A DNA stretch of 64,000 nt from Streptomyces hundungensis (GTDB lineage: Bacteria > Actinomycetota > Actinomycetes > Streptomycetales > Streptomycetaceae). Position numbers and translations under genes: made by a program. The stretch covers positions 124,001-188,000 of the forward strand of contig NZ_CP032698.1 of NCBI RefSeq assembly GCF_003627815.1, read 5' to 3'. Position 1 is the stretch's first letter; every line of letters begins with the position of its first letter. The notes under the pieces are model-generated. The model was given only the letters and a program-made list of their open reading frames with translations. It was not told the DNA's origin and searched no databases. This document shows positions 36,040 through 44,909 of the stretch, piece after piece.

Positions 36040-39000
36040 GTGACGCGTTCCGAGGATGCCGGGCCCCGAGGCACGGCAGCGGCCGGAAGCGATGTGTTCG
36101 CCGCGGACACCGCGGTCGGCGGTGACCTGGCGCTGGTGGACTGGGCGGCGACCACCCCGCTCGGGGACCCGGAAGGCTGGCCGCAGAGCCTGAGGACGAC
36201 CGTCAGCATCCTGCTGTCGTCGAAGTTCTCGATGTGGATGGCCTGGGGGCCGGAGCTCACCTTCTTCTGCAACGCCGCTTACCGGCGCGACACTCTGGGG
36301 CGCAAGTATCCGTGGGCGCTGGGACGGCCGGCGAGCGAGGTCTGGGCCGAGATCTGGCGCGACATCGGTCCCCGCATCGACAGCGTGCTCACCACCGGCG
36401 AGGCCACCTGGGACCAGGCGCTGCTGCTGTTCGTCGAGCGTTCCGGCTACTCGGAGGAGAGCTACCACACCTTCTCCTACAGCCCCCTGCGCGACGACGC
36501 GGGTCTCGTGGTCGGGATGCTGTGCGTGGTCAGCGAGGAGACCGAACGGGTCATCGGTGAACGGCGGATGGCGACCCTGCGCGATCTGGGTTCCGACCCC
36601 AGTGTGGTGCGCACCGAGCAGGAGATGCTCGACTTCGCGCGCGTGCAACTGAGCCGCAATCCGCACGACCTGCCGTTCACGCTGACCTATCTCTTCCAGG
36701 ACGACGGCAGTGCCGCGCTGGCCGCCGCCACCGGGGTAGCGGACGACCACCCGGCCGCCGTGCCCCACCTCGCGCCGGGCTCCGATACGGCGTGGCCGAC
36801 CGCCGCCCCGGCGCGGGGCGAGACCGTCCTCGTCCCGCTCGACGGAGCGACGCATACGGATCTGCCGACGGGGGCGTGGCCCGAAGCACCCCGGCAGGCG
36901 TTGATCGTGCCGCTGCGGCAACAGGGCGGTGACCCGTACGGTTTCATGGTGGTCGGCCTCAACCGTTATCGGGCCCTGGACGACGGATACCGCGGCTTCG
37001 TCGAACTGGTCGCCGGGCACGTCGCCTCCGGAGTCGCCAGTGCCCGCAGCTATCAGGCTCAGCAGCGCCGCGCGGAGGAACTCGCGGAGCTGGACCGGGC
37101 GAAGACGACGTTCTTCTCCAACATCAGTCACGAGTTCCGCACGCCGTTGACGCTGATCATGGGGCCAGTCGAGGAGCTGAGGAACCGGCTCCCGGACGAC
37201 GGGGCCCGTGCGGAGCTGGAGGTCATCCACCGCAACGGGCTGCGCCTGGGCAAACTGGTCAACACCCTGCTCGACTTCTCCCGCATCGAGGCCGGCCGGA
37301 TGCAGGCGAGTTACGAGCCGGTCGATCTGGCCGTGGTGACCGGTGAGCTGGCGAGCGTGTTCCGCTCGGCCATCGACCGGGCCGGGCTGGACTTCGAGGT
37401 GGACTGCCCGCCGCTGCCCGAGCCGGTCTTCCTCGACCGGAGCATGTGGGAGAAGGTGATTCTCAATCTGCTCAGCAACGCGCTGAAGTTCACCTTCGAC
37501 GGCTCGATCAGGGTCGCCACCACCGTCGAGGACGGCATGGCCGTGGTGACCGTCGCCGACACCGGGATCGGTGTCGCGGCGGGGGAAATGCCCCGGCTCT
37601 TCGAACGTTTCCACCGCATCGAGAACGCCCGCACCCGCTCCAACGAGGGCAGCGGCATCGGCCTTGCCCTGGTGAAGGAACTGGTCGGACTGCACGGCGG
37701 CGAGATCAGCGCCGCCTCCGTCGAGGGCCGCGGCACCAGGTTCACCATCCGGCTGCCGTTCGGCGCCGCGCACCTCCCGGCCGGCGCCGTCCGGTCGGAG
37801 TCGTGCCGCGCCCCGGCCCCCATGGCCGAGCCCTTCATGCAGGAGGCCCTGCGCTGGCTGCCCGGTGAACAGAGCGCGGCGCTGCCCGCCTCGGTCGAGA
37901 GCATCACCAACGGGACTGCCGCGCACGCGACTTCCGCAGGCGCGGGCTCTGACGAATCGGCCGTCGGCGAGGACGTCCCGCCCCATGTCCTGATCGCCGA
38001 CGACAACGCCGACATGCGCGAGTACCTCACCCAGCTGCTGCGCGGCGCGGGGTACCGGGTGGCCTCGGTCAATGACGGCCGAGAGGCCCTGCGGGCCGTA
38101 CGCGCCCAGGCCTTCGACCTCGTGATCAGCGACGTCATGATGCCCCACCTGGACGGGCTCGCCCTGGTCGCGGCGCTGCGGGCCGACTCGCGGACCGCCT
38201 CGGTCCCCGTACTGCTGCTATCGGCGCGGGCCGGGCAGGAGTCATCGATCGAGGGCCTGCGGGCGGGCGCCGACGACTATCTCGTCAAACCGTTCGCGGC
38301 GGCCGAACTCCTCGCCCGGGTACGGGCCAACGTCGAGCTGGCGCGCCTGCGCAGCCATCACGCCCGCTGGCGCACCGCCCTGGTGGACTCCTTGCAGGAG
38401 GCGTTCTTCGTCTGTGACGAGGACGGCGCCGTCGTCGAGATCAACACGGCGTTCGCCGACATCCTCGGCTACGGTCCCGAGGGGCTGCCCTACCGGCCGG
38501 TCCATCCCTGGTGGCCCGACGCCGCCGACTCCGAGGCGTACGAGCAGGTCAGCGCCGCCTTCACGCAGCTGCTCGGCAACCCGAAGGGTTCCTACACCAT
38601 TCCGATCACCCACCGGGACGGCCACCGGCTGTGGGTGACGGCCACGTTCAACCAGGTCGACGATCCCGACACCGGGCGCCGCGTGACCGTCGGCACCTTC
38701 CGCGACGTCACGGCCGAGCACTACGCCATCCAGCGCGAGAGCGCCCTGGCGGCCCTGGGCACCTGCCTGGCACGGGCGACCAGCGTGCAGCAGGCACTGA
38801 CGGGGGCCCTGGACGAGCTGAAGAAGCTGTGGCGCGCCCGATGGGTCATGGCGGCCGTCTTCGACCGCGGCGACGAACCCACGCTGACTTCCACCGACGA
38901 GACGCCCCACTGGCGGGACCTGCCCGCCGAACGGCGAGCGGCGCTCAACACCCTGCGCCATGGCCCGGTCCTGACCCCGATCGACGACGCCACCGGGGCC

Positions 39001-40230
39001 AGCATCCTCCTGGAGTTCCCCGAGGGCCCGCTCGCCCTGTGGATCCACATGGGCGAGAACCGCCCCTTCACCGGCGAGGACCAGCTGCTGCTCTCCCTGC
39101 TGGCCGGGCATCTCGCCCAGGGGCTGAGCCGCGCCCACCAGATCGACCAGCAGCGCGAGACCGCCATCGCTCTGCAGCGGGCCATCCTCGGCCCCTCGCG
39201 CCTGCCCGCAGGTTTCGCCGTCCGGTACGAGCCCGCCACCCAGCCGCTGGAGGTCGGCGGCGACTGGTACGACACCGTCGTCCTGCCCGACGGCCGGATC
39301 GGCATCGTCGTCGGCGACTGTGTCGGCCGGGGCCTGGAGGCCGCCAGCGTCATGGGTCAACTGCGCAGCGCCTGCCGGGCGTTGCTGCTCCAGGACGCCA
39401 GCCCCGCGCAGACGCTGATGGCCCTGGACCAGTTCGCGGCGGGCGTCCCCGGCGCGGCCTGCACCACCGTCTTCTGCGGCGTCCTGAACGCCGAGATCGG
39501 GCAGCTGACGTACTCGAGCGCCGGCCATCCGCCCGGCATCCTTGTCCGGCCGGACGGTGCCACCCTGCTTCTGGAGGACGGCCGGTCACTCCCGCTGGCC
39601 GTACGGACCGGCAGCCGGCGCCCCGAGGGAACATGTGCCATCCCGGCGAGGTCCACCCTGCTCCTCTACACCGACGGCCTCGTGGAACGCCGCCGCCGCC
39701 CGCTCAGCGACGGCATCGACCAGGCGAGCCAGGCCCTCCAGGACGGCCGGAACACCGCGGTCGACGAACTCGCCACCCACGTCATGTCCAGGCTGGCCCC
39801 CGCGGGCGGTTACGACGACGACGTCGCCCTGCTGCTCTACCGGCACCCGGCCCCGCTGGAGATGTCCTTCCCGGCCGAGTCGTCCCAGCTCGCCCCCGTA
39901 CGCAAGTCACTGCGCAGCTGGCTGAGCCAGTGCGACCTGCCGCCCACCACGGCGCAGAACATTCTGGTCGCCGCGGGCGAGGCGTGCGCCAACGCCGTCG
40001 AGCACGGCCACCGCCACTCCCCCGGCGACCCGATCCACTTCCGCGCCGAGGTGTACGTCGACGATCTGCGCCTGACCATCGCCGACAGTGGCAGCTGGAG
40101 GGACCCGCAGCCTGAACTCAACACCCACCGCGGCCGCGGCATGCGCCTGATGCGGGCGCTGATGCAGCGGGTCACCGTCACGCCGGGCGCCTCCGGTACC
40201 ACCGTCGACATGCACACGAGGATCGCCTGA
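36040..40230 (+). CDS. Giant hybrid: sensor kinase, receiver, SpoIIE phosphatase and RsbW-like ATPase
   Basis: A 1396-residue soluble signalling protein. In order: PAS-like input (about 45-175), GAF (200-340), HisKA dimer with phospho-acceptor His364 in [13 protein letters not shown], HATPase (N box [11 protein letters not shown] boxes DTGIGV and GSGIGLAL), receiver (about 648-765; LIADDNAD, phospho-Asp698 in [11 protein letters not shown], Lys750), second PAS (about 780-895), second GAF (905-1030), SpoIIE phosphatase (GGDWYD at 1073-1078, [15 protein letters not shown]) and a C-terminal RsbW-like ATPase ([23 protein letters not shown]). It could link His-Asp phosphorelay to partner switching within one chain. 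GTG 36040 is the likely start. Its stop overlaps the next STAS gene as TGATG. Confidence 0.92.
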   Translation: MTRSEDAGPRGTAAAGSDVFAADTAVGGDLALVDWAATTPLGDPEGWPQSLRTTVSILLSSKFSMWMAWGPELTFFCNAAYRRDTLGRKYPWALGRPASEVWAEIWRDIGPRIDSVLTTGEATWDQALLLFVERSGYSEESYHTFSYSPLRDDAGLVVGMLCVVSEETERVIGERRMATLRDLGSDPSVVRTEQEMLDFARVQLSRNPHDLPFTLTYLFQDDGSAALAAATGVADDHPAAVPHLAPGSDTAWPTAAPARGETVLVPLDGATHTDLPTGAWPEAPRQALIVPLRQQGGDPYGFMVVGLNRYRALDDGYRGFVELVAGHVASGVASARSYQAQQRRAEELAELDRAKTTFFSNISHEFRTPLTLIMGPVEELRNRLPDDGARAELEVIHRNGLRLGKLVNTLLDFSRIEAGRMQASYEPVDLAVVTGELASVFRSAIDRAGLDFEVDCPPLPEPVFLDRSMWEKVILNLLSNALKFTFDGSIRVATTVEDGMAVVTVADTGIGVAAGEMPRLFERFHRIENARTRSNEGSGIGLALVKELVGLHGGEISAASVEGRGTRFTIRLPFGAAHLPAGAVRSESCRAPAPMAEPFMQEALRWLPGEQSAALPASVESITNGTAAHATSAGAGSDESAVGEDVPPHVLIADDNADMREYLTQLLRGAGYRVASVNDGREALRAVRAQAFDLVISDVMMPHLDGLALVAALRADSRTASVPVLLLSARAGQESSIEGLRAGADDYLVKPFAAAELLARVRANVELARLRSHHARWRTALVDSLQEAFFVCDEDGAVVEINTAFADILGYGPEGLPYRPVHPWWPDAADSEAYEQVSAAFTQLLGNPKGSYTIPITHRDGHRLWVTATFNQVDDPDTGRRVTVGTFRDVTAEHYAIQRESALAALGTCLARATSVQQALTGALDELKKLWRARWVMAAVFDRGDEPTLTSTDETPHWRDLPAERRAALNTLRHGPVLTPIDDATGASILLEFPEGPLALWIHMGENRPFTGEDQLLLSLLAGHLAQGLSRAHQIDQQRETAIALQRAILGPSRLPAGFAVRYEPATQPLEVGGDWYDTVVLPDGRIGIVVGDCVGRGLEAASVMGQLRSACRALLLQDASPAQTLMALDQFAAGVPGAACTTVFCGVLNAEIGQLTYSSAGHPPGILVRPDGATLLLEDGRSLPLAVRTGSRRPEGTCAIPARSTLLLYTDGLVERRRRPLSDGIDQASQALQDGRNTAVDELATHVMSRLAPAGGYDDDVALLLYRHPAPLEMSFPAESSQLAPVRKSLRSWLSQCDLPPTTAQNILVAAGEACANAVEHGHRHSPGDPIHFRAEVYVDDLRLTIADSGSWRDPQPELNTHRGRGMRLMRALMQRVTVTPGASGTTVDMHTRIA

Positions 40231-40517
40231 TGACCACCCACCTGACCCTCACTCACGGACGACGGCCCGACGGCACCGCGCTGCTGACCGCGGTCGGCGA
40301 GATCGACATGAGCAACGCGGGCGAACTGGCCGCCGCCCTCACGGGAACGGCCGCCCCCCTGGTCCTCGACCTCAGCGGCGTCGAATACCTCGACAGCGCC
40401 GGTCTCAGCGTCCTGTTCCCGCACGCCGAACGCCTCCAGCTCATCACAAACCCCCTGCTGGTCCCCGTCCTGACCATCTCGGGCCTGCTCGATCTGACGA
40501 CGGTCCACGGCGAGTAG
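40230..40517 (+). CDS. STAS-domain antagonist coupled to hybrid kinase
   Basis: A 95-residue STAS protein ([15 protein letters not shown]). The regulatory Ser is in LVLDLSGVEYLDSAGLSVLF. The start overlaps the hybrid protein's stop by one base (TGATG), so the two are made together. It is the natural substrate for both the phosphatase and the ATPase domains of that protein. The protein is short but complete for the family. Confidence 0.87.
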   Translation: MTTHLTLTHGRRPDGTALLTAVGEIDMSNAGELAAALTGTAAPLVLDLSGVEYLDSAGLSVLFPHAERLQLITNPLLVPVLTISGLLDLTTVHGE

Positions 40518-40706
40518 CTCCGCGCAAGCGGCGGCATGTCGGCGAGGGGGCGCCGCGACGGGTGAGTGCGCCGCCCAGGGGCAGATGAGGCCGGAAGCGG
40601 AAGCCAAACTCTCAACTGGCCTATCTGCAACGGTAGTTGACTGCCCATCGAGAAGCAGGGCATCCGCAACCCATACGGAATCCGAAGCCCGAGGTGGGAG
40701 ACAGCG

Positions 40707-40988
40707 ATGACACCGTTCAGCAACTCCGAGGCCAACCCGTCCCGCACCAACGGTCTGGCCGTGGCCGGGCTGGTGTGCGGCATCGTCGGCATCTTCTTCC
40801 TGAACATCGTGCTCGGTCCGCTGGCCATCGTTTTCGGTGCGGTCGCCCTGCGGCAGTCCGCGGCCAAGGGGGGTGGAGGGATGGCGAAGGCCGCTCTCGC
40901 GCTCGGCATCATCGACGTACTGCTCTTCGTAGTGCTGCTGATGGTGGCCGCCTCCAACGGCGGCTTCCACTGGTACGTGGGCGGCTGA
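40707..40988 (+). CDS. Small DUF4190-type membrane protein
   Basis: A 93-residue protein with two membrane helices (GLAVAGLVCGIVGIFFL-type near 16-50, ALGIIDVLLFVVLLMVAA near 66-83) joined by a basic Lys/Gly loop. The N-A-x-G-L-A-V-A-G-L-V start is typical of DUF4190 proteins, whose role is unknown. The gene stands alone behind a GAGGTGGGAGA ribosome site and ends just before a strong terminator. Confidence 0.75.
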   Translation: MTPFSNSEANPSRTNGLAVAGLVCGIVGIFFLNIVLGPLAIVFGAVALRQSAAKGGGGMAKAALALGIIDVLLFVVLLMVAASNGGFHWYVGG

Positions 40989-41001
40989 CCTCACCACACG
41001 A

Positions 41002-41036
41002 GAGGGGCTCGACGCGGGTGCCGCGTCGAGCCCCTC
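41002..41036 (+). terminator. Perfect 16-bp hairpin terminator
   Basis: Bases 41002-41017 pair perfectly with 41021-41036 around a GTG loop. It lies 14 bp after the DUF4190 gene stop and should end the signalling-island transcripts. It is among the strongest hairpins in the window. Confidence 0.85.
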
Positions 41037-41070
41037 AGCTGTCCCGGCCAAGCGGCGAACCGGAACCGCG

Positions 41071-41250
41071 TCAGTCGCTGTCCTGCGGCGTGCCGCGGGT
41101 CTCCCCGGTGATGAAGCCGATGAGGCCGGCCATTCCCCCTTCCTGGAGGGCTTGGCGCTGCCGGTCGGCGCCGGTTCCTTCACGTAGGAGACGGTGCAGG
41201 AGCGGCTCGACGTGCCGTGTGTCGCCGTGCTCCTCCAACGCCGGGGCCGA
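41071..41250 (-). pseudogene. C-terminal scrap of a carboxylate-amine ligase-like protein
   Basis: The minus strand reads ALEEHGDTRHVEPLLHRLL, then REGTGADRQRQALQEGGMAG. This resembles the tail of YbdK/GCS2-type glutamate-cysteine ligase homologues, in which G-T-G-A-x-R-Q-R is common. The upstream body of the enzyme is missing. The match is short, so this is a tentative call. Confidence 0.35.
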
Positions 41251-41931
41251 TGTGGTCGGTGAGGCGGCACAGCATGTCACCGACCGCGAGCGGATGCCCT
41301 TCGTGGTCCAGGAGCGTCCCTCCCAGGCCGCCGAAACCGCCCCCCTGCCGACTCACAAGATGGCCGCCGAAGGCCCGGTGGGCCCGGGGCTCAGCGATCT
41401 CGTCGCGGTCGCGGAAGACCTTCTGCGGCAGTACGGCATTACCAAGACGTTCGTGGACATCCTGGACCTCGATGCGGGATGATCTCGTCCGCTGCGGACA
41501 CTCTCAACGCCAACGAAATCGGGATCAAACAATCGGCGGTGCGCGAGCGGCTCCCGTCGGTTGCGGGCCGGTAGATGATGTCGTACTCGCGGCCGAACCG
41601 GTTCGCCTCCGCCGCCGAGCGGGTCACCGCATGGAGCCACAACCCGTAGGCCCCGGACTCCATCTGACCCTGCGTCAGGCACAGCAGCCAGCGGCCCAGT
41701 GCCCGGTCGTGGACGGCAGCGCGGATCTGTTCCTCAAGCCCCGGGGCGGGCGTGAAGTACAGGGACCCCCCCGTTCTCGCCGGTTATTGCGAGGGCGGGC
41801 GATGTGTGCTCCCTCAGGGCGCTGTCAGGCCCCTCGACGGCGATTCACCAATGGGAGCCGGTCGGGTGACGTAGTGGCACACCAGGCGGCGACCGGCGCA
41901 TCGGGGGCCGCCTCCCGTCATCATCGAGTGC
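41251..41931. other. Stretch with unassigned gene fragments
   Basis: Two coherent but incomplete pieces are visible. On the plus strand, up to 41482, a frame reads GLSDLVAVAEDLLRQYGIT then KTFVDILDLDAG and stops. On the minus strand from about 41775 to 41440 a frame reads SLYFTPAPGLEEQIRAAV, then GQMESGAYGLWLHAVTRSAA and REYDIIYRP, without a clear start codon. Neither family is recognised. They look like edges of lost genes. Confidence 0.4.
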
Positions 41932-42513
41932 ATGGAGACGCCTTACGCCTGTTACCTTCGACTTCCCGCGCTCCTCGATCTGCAGCAGCCGCGCACCCCG
42001 GACGAGCGGACTGGTCAGTGGGCGGACGAGCGCTTCTTCATCACCGTGCACCAGTCCGCCGAAGTCCTGGCCAGTCAGGCCCTGGTATATCTGCACCGGG
42101 CCGCCGAGCACGCGCAGACGGGCAAGGATCCCGAGGCCGCTGCGGCCCTGCGCAGAGTCACAGCACTTGTGGACATCCTCGAACACCACCTCACGCTCCT
42201 GGACCACCTCGAACCCGACAGCTTCGCCTCCTTCCGCCCGCTGCTCGACAATGCCAGCGGAGCCCAGTCCAGCCAGTTCGCCGAGCTGTTCCAACGCATC
42301 GCCGCAGCAAACCTCCTCGGCCCGCCGACCGACGACCTTCCGACGGAGCAGCCCCTTGCCAGCTCTGCGTTGCAGGCTCTGCGCGGGGCCGTCGTCCGCT
42401 GGCGGGTCCGGCACCTGCTCCTGGTCGAGCGGATGACCGGTGACCAGCCCGGCAGTGGCGGAACGTCGGGGCTGGCCTTTCTGCGCGACCAGATCGACCT
42501 GCCGCCCCGCTGA
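41932..42513 (+). CDS. Short tryptophan 2,3-dioxygenase-like protein
   Basis: A 193-residue protein resembling heme-dependent tryptophan dioxygenases. The N-terminal TPYACYLRLPALLDLQQPR matches the substrate-binding start. DERFFITVHQSAEVLASQAL aligns with the family block that carries the distal His, with His kept in VHQSAE. The C-terminal WRVRHLLLVERMTGDQPGSGG aligns with the block carrying the heme-ligand His and the G-x-GG-S/T-G substrate loop. It is about 80 residues shorter than normal TDO, so the fold would be compact. Some TDO-like enzymes act in natural-product pathways; whether this one binds heme is untested. No kynurenine genes are adjacent. Confidence 0.65.
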   Translation: METPYACYLRLPALLDLQQPRTPDERTGQWADERFFITVHQSAEVLASQALVYLHRAAEHAQTGKDPEAAAALRRVTALVDILEHHLTLLDHLEPDSFASFRPLLDNASGAQSSQFAELFQRIAAANLLGPPTDDLPTEQPLASSALQALRGAVVRWRVRHLLLVERMTGDQPGSGGTSGLAFLRDQIDLPPR

Positions 42514-42610
42514 CGGCTGGCGGGCACGGGATGACGCGTCCTGTGTGGGAGTCAAACCGCCTCGGTACCCAGCTCTCCGGGTGTGGGGGCTGGGCTGTCC
42601 AGATGCCCTA

Positions 42611-43696
42611 CTACTGAGGTTGTAGGCGTGGTGTCGTCAGTGTGGGGCCGGTCCCAATGAGACATCCGTCGATGATGTCGCTGCGGTATTGGATCTGGCG
42701 GAGGCCGTGCCGTAGCCGGCGGATGAGGTGGTCGGGGTCGGTATAGGCGGTGTTGGCCTGGGTGGTCCGACGGAGCACTGACCAGATGCCTTCGACGGGG
42801 TTGAGGTCGGGTGCGTAAGGCGGCAGGTGGTAGGCGGTGATCCAGTCCTGTGCGTCGATGAAGGCCCGCATGCGGCGGTCTTTGTGGACGTTCAGGTTGT
42901 CCCGTATGAGGACGATGGCTCCGTCGAGCTGCTGGTGGGCGGCGATGGGGAGGTCGCGGTACTCGGTCCAGGCGAAGCTCTTGCGGCCGCCGCTCTTGTG
43001 GTCGGTATGCCGTTTGGGCCGGTAGATCAGGCGGGACCGCTCGCCGGGCTGGTAGCAGCACAGGGCTGCGACGGAGAAGCGACGCTGGGAACGGCCCCGG
43101 ACGTTGATGACCGGGGTGGATCCCCGTCTGCCCCCACGTGCGTGAGGCCGGCGGGGTCATCGAGAATCCGGCCTCGTCCTCGAAGACGATCCAGGCCCCG
43201 AGCGCCGCCGCGGTGGTTCCAGGTGCGGCCACACCTCCTTCACCCAGCCGGCGACGGCTGCCTCGTCGCGCTCGGCGGCACGACGGGCCGGAACCTGATG
43301 GCTCCAGCCACGGCGCCGCAGCATCTGGGAGATCCCCGACAGCGTCATGGACTTGTGGAACCGTCGGCCGATCAGCGTCCTGATCCGGGCGAGCGTCCAC
43401 AGCTGGTCCGGCCAGCCGTGAGCGACCGGTCCCTTGGCCAACTCCTCTTCGAGCACCGCGAACAGTCGGTCATTCAGCTTCGGACGGGACACCGGGCCGC
43501 GGGAACGGACCGCGTCCTGGCCGGCCTCCCGCCAGGACCGCCGCCACCTCTGAACCGACCGGACGCTGACCCGTAACTCCTTCGCGATCTCCGTACTGCC
43601 ACGTCCGTCTACGAACACGGCGACCGCTTCCATCCGGACCCGCTCGCGAAATGCTTGCCCCTCCGCGGTCAGACCCCCACCCTGCGGATACCTCAC
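42611..43696 (-). pseudogene. IS630-family transposase with two frame changes
   Basis: The N-terminal half (GTG at 43696, MRYPQGGGLTAEGQAF, helix-turn-helix at IAKELRVSVRSVQRW) runs to WVKEVWP near 43240. A -1 switch at the same point as in the 8-kb copy leads to GAWIVFEDEAGFSMTPP. A second switch near 43125, after TWGQTG, leads to the C-terminal core ending LPPYAPDLNPVEGIWSVL. The first change may be programmed; the second is not shared and probably inactivates the gene. Confidence 0.8.
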
Positions 43697-43760
43697 ACCT
43701 CCGGGATACCGCGACGATCACCAACCGTCAGCCCCTACGACAAGACGACTTCAAGATCAG
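42614..43760 (-). mobile_element. Second IS630-family element, defective
   Basis: About 1147 bp bounded by inverted ends (CTGAGGTTGTAGGCGTGG on one side, CTGATCTTGAAGTCGTC on the other) and flanked by TA at 42612-42613 and 43761-43762. It is related to the element at 7785 but clearly diverged, so it is not a recent duplicate. Its transposase gene has an extra frame break. Confidence 0.8.
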
Positions 43761-43964
43761 TAACACCTTGGGCACGTCAGCGCCGGACAAGCTGTCGACC
43801 ACGCCGGCTGACGAGCTTGACGCGGTGCACTCCCACGCGGATGACGAATGTCGCGGGATCTCGGCCAGTTGAGCGCGTCTGCGACTTCCTAGGGCGGTGG
43901 AGGGGAAGGCTCGGGGCGCAGCGGCCGCGATCAGCGCGGCGCGGACTAGCGGAGAGGACGTGAA

Positions 43965-44333
43965 ATGACGGACTGGCAGTCGTACGTCGACGATGACCTG
44001 AGCGGAGACCTGCTCACGGCCGCGGTCATCATCGACGCCACCGACGGCGCCACCTTGGCCCACAGCAACGGGTACGGCCTGAAGGCCGGCGAGGGCGCGG
44101 CCATCATCGGCAAGTTCGAGACCCCCGTCAAGGCGCACGTCGAGGGCGTCGCCGTCAACGGCGTCACGTACAAGGTGGTCGAGGCCGACGAGCGCTCGAT
44201 CTACGGCAAGAACGGCGACACCGGCGTCGCCCTCGCCAGGACCAGCACAGCCATTGTCATCGGTTACTACAACGGGCAGCAGCCCGAGCTCGCCAGGATG
44301 CTCGTGGACAAGGTCGCCAGTTACCTCGTGTAG
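43965..44333 (+). CDS. Profilin-family protein
   Basis: A 122-residue protein with the whole profilin layout. The N-terminal helix is DWQSYVDDDLSGDLLTAAVI (plant and animal profilins start S-W-Q-x-Y-V-D-D and then have L-T-A-A). A DGATLAHSNG turn follows, then IIGKFETP, GVTYKVVEADERSIYGKNG (profilins have Y-x-V plus I-x-G-K-x-G), ARTSTAIVIGYYNG and a C-terminal helix ending MLVDKVASYLV. Length matches eukaryotic profilins of 125-135 residues. Profilins bind actin and poly-proline in eukaryotes, and bacterial members are rare and uncharacterised to my knowledge. A GAGAGGA site precedes ATG 43965. No actin-like gene is nearby. It lies just after a defective IS630 element, consistent with transfer. 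Confidence 0.78.
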   Translation: MTDWQSYVDDDLSGDLLTAAVIIDATDGATLAHSNGYGLKAGEGAAIIGKFETPVKAHVEGVAVNGVTYKVVEADERSIYGKNGDTGVALARTSTAIVIGYYNGQQPELARMLVDKVASYLV

Positions 44334-44909
44334 ACCGATAGCCAGGCCATTGGCGGAGGTGGGGCAGTCCGACGCCCTGACGGGCTGCCCCACCGCGTGC
44401 GCGTGCCCCTGCGACCGGGAGGGAGCGGTTCGAAGCGCAGCCTGCTGTCCTCGCAACGCGCGGACCATCGGCACCCGGCGGGGAATGTCAGACAGGTCAG
44501 CGCTTGTGGTGAAGCAGCAGGGCGGGGGTAGGGCGGTGATCGCAGTAAGCGTGAGCACGGTGAAATGGCCAGGCAGCCCGAGTGATGACGCCTGCAGGAC
44601 TGGCCGAGCGCAGACTCGCGGCGCCCGGCCATCACAGCGTAAAGCGGGCTGCTGACTGATCCCATCTGCCGGACTCGCTCCGGCGACATCCCTGCGGTGT
44701 GGGGCAAGGGCTGCCGTTCTGTCGAGCGCGCGCTCTTATCCGCACTGGGCTGAGCCTGCGAGACCTCAAGTTGCTTTGCCGTCAGCGACGTGACTGTCGG
44801 CCTGTCAGGATCGGAGGATCCGGGAGCCGGTACAGACAGAGGTGCCGTTGATCAGACAGTACGTCCGCAGGCGTGCATACGCGCCTGCCAGCTTCGGGGA
44901 GGTATGAGG
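44334..44909. other. Intergenic stretch
   Basis: About 575 bp between the profilin gene and the lectin-domain gene. No coding sequence is supported. The 3' end holds a GGGGAGG ribosome site (44896-44902). I see no strong terminator after the profilin gene, so readthrough is possible. Confidence 0.45.

Noticed and set aside
35947..38148. 733-codon open frame on the minus strand
   Set aside because: It lies wholly opposite the hybrid kinase gene, whose domains are unmistakable. Its product has the Arg/Gly/Val/Asp-rich make-up of an antisense shadow and no family match.
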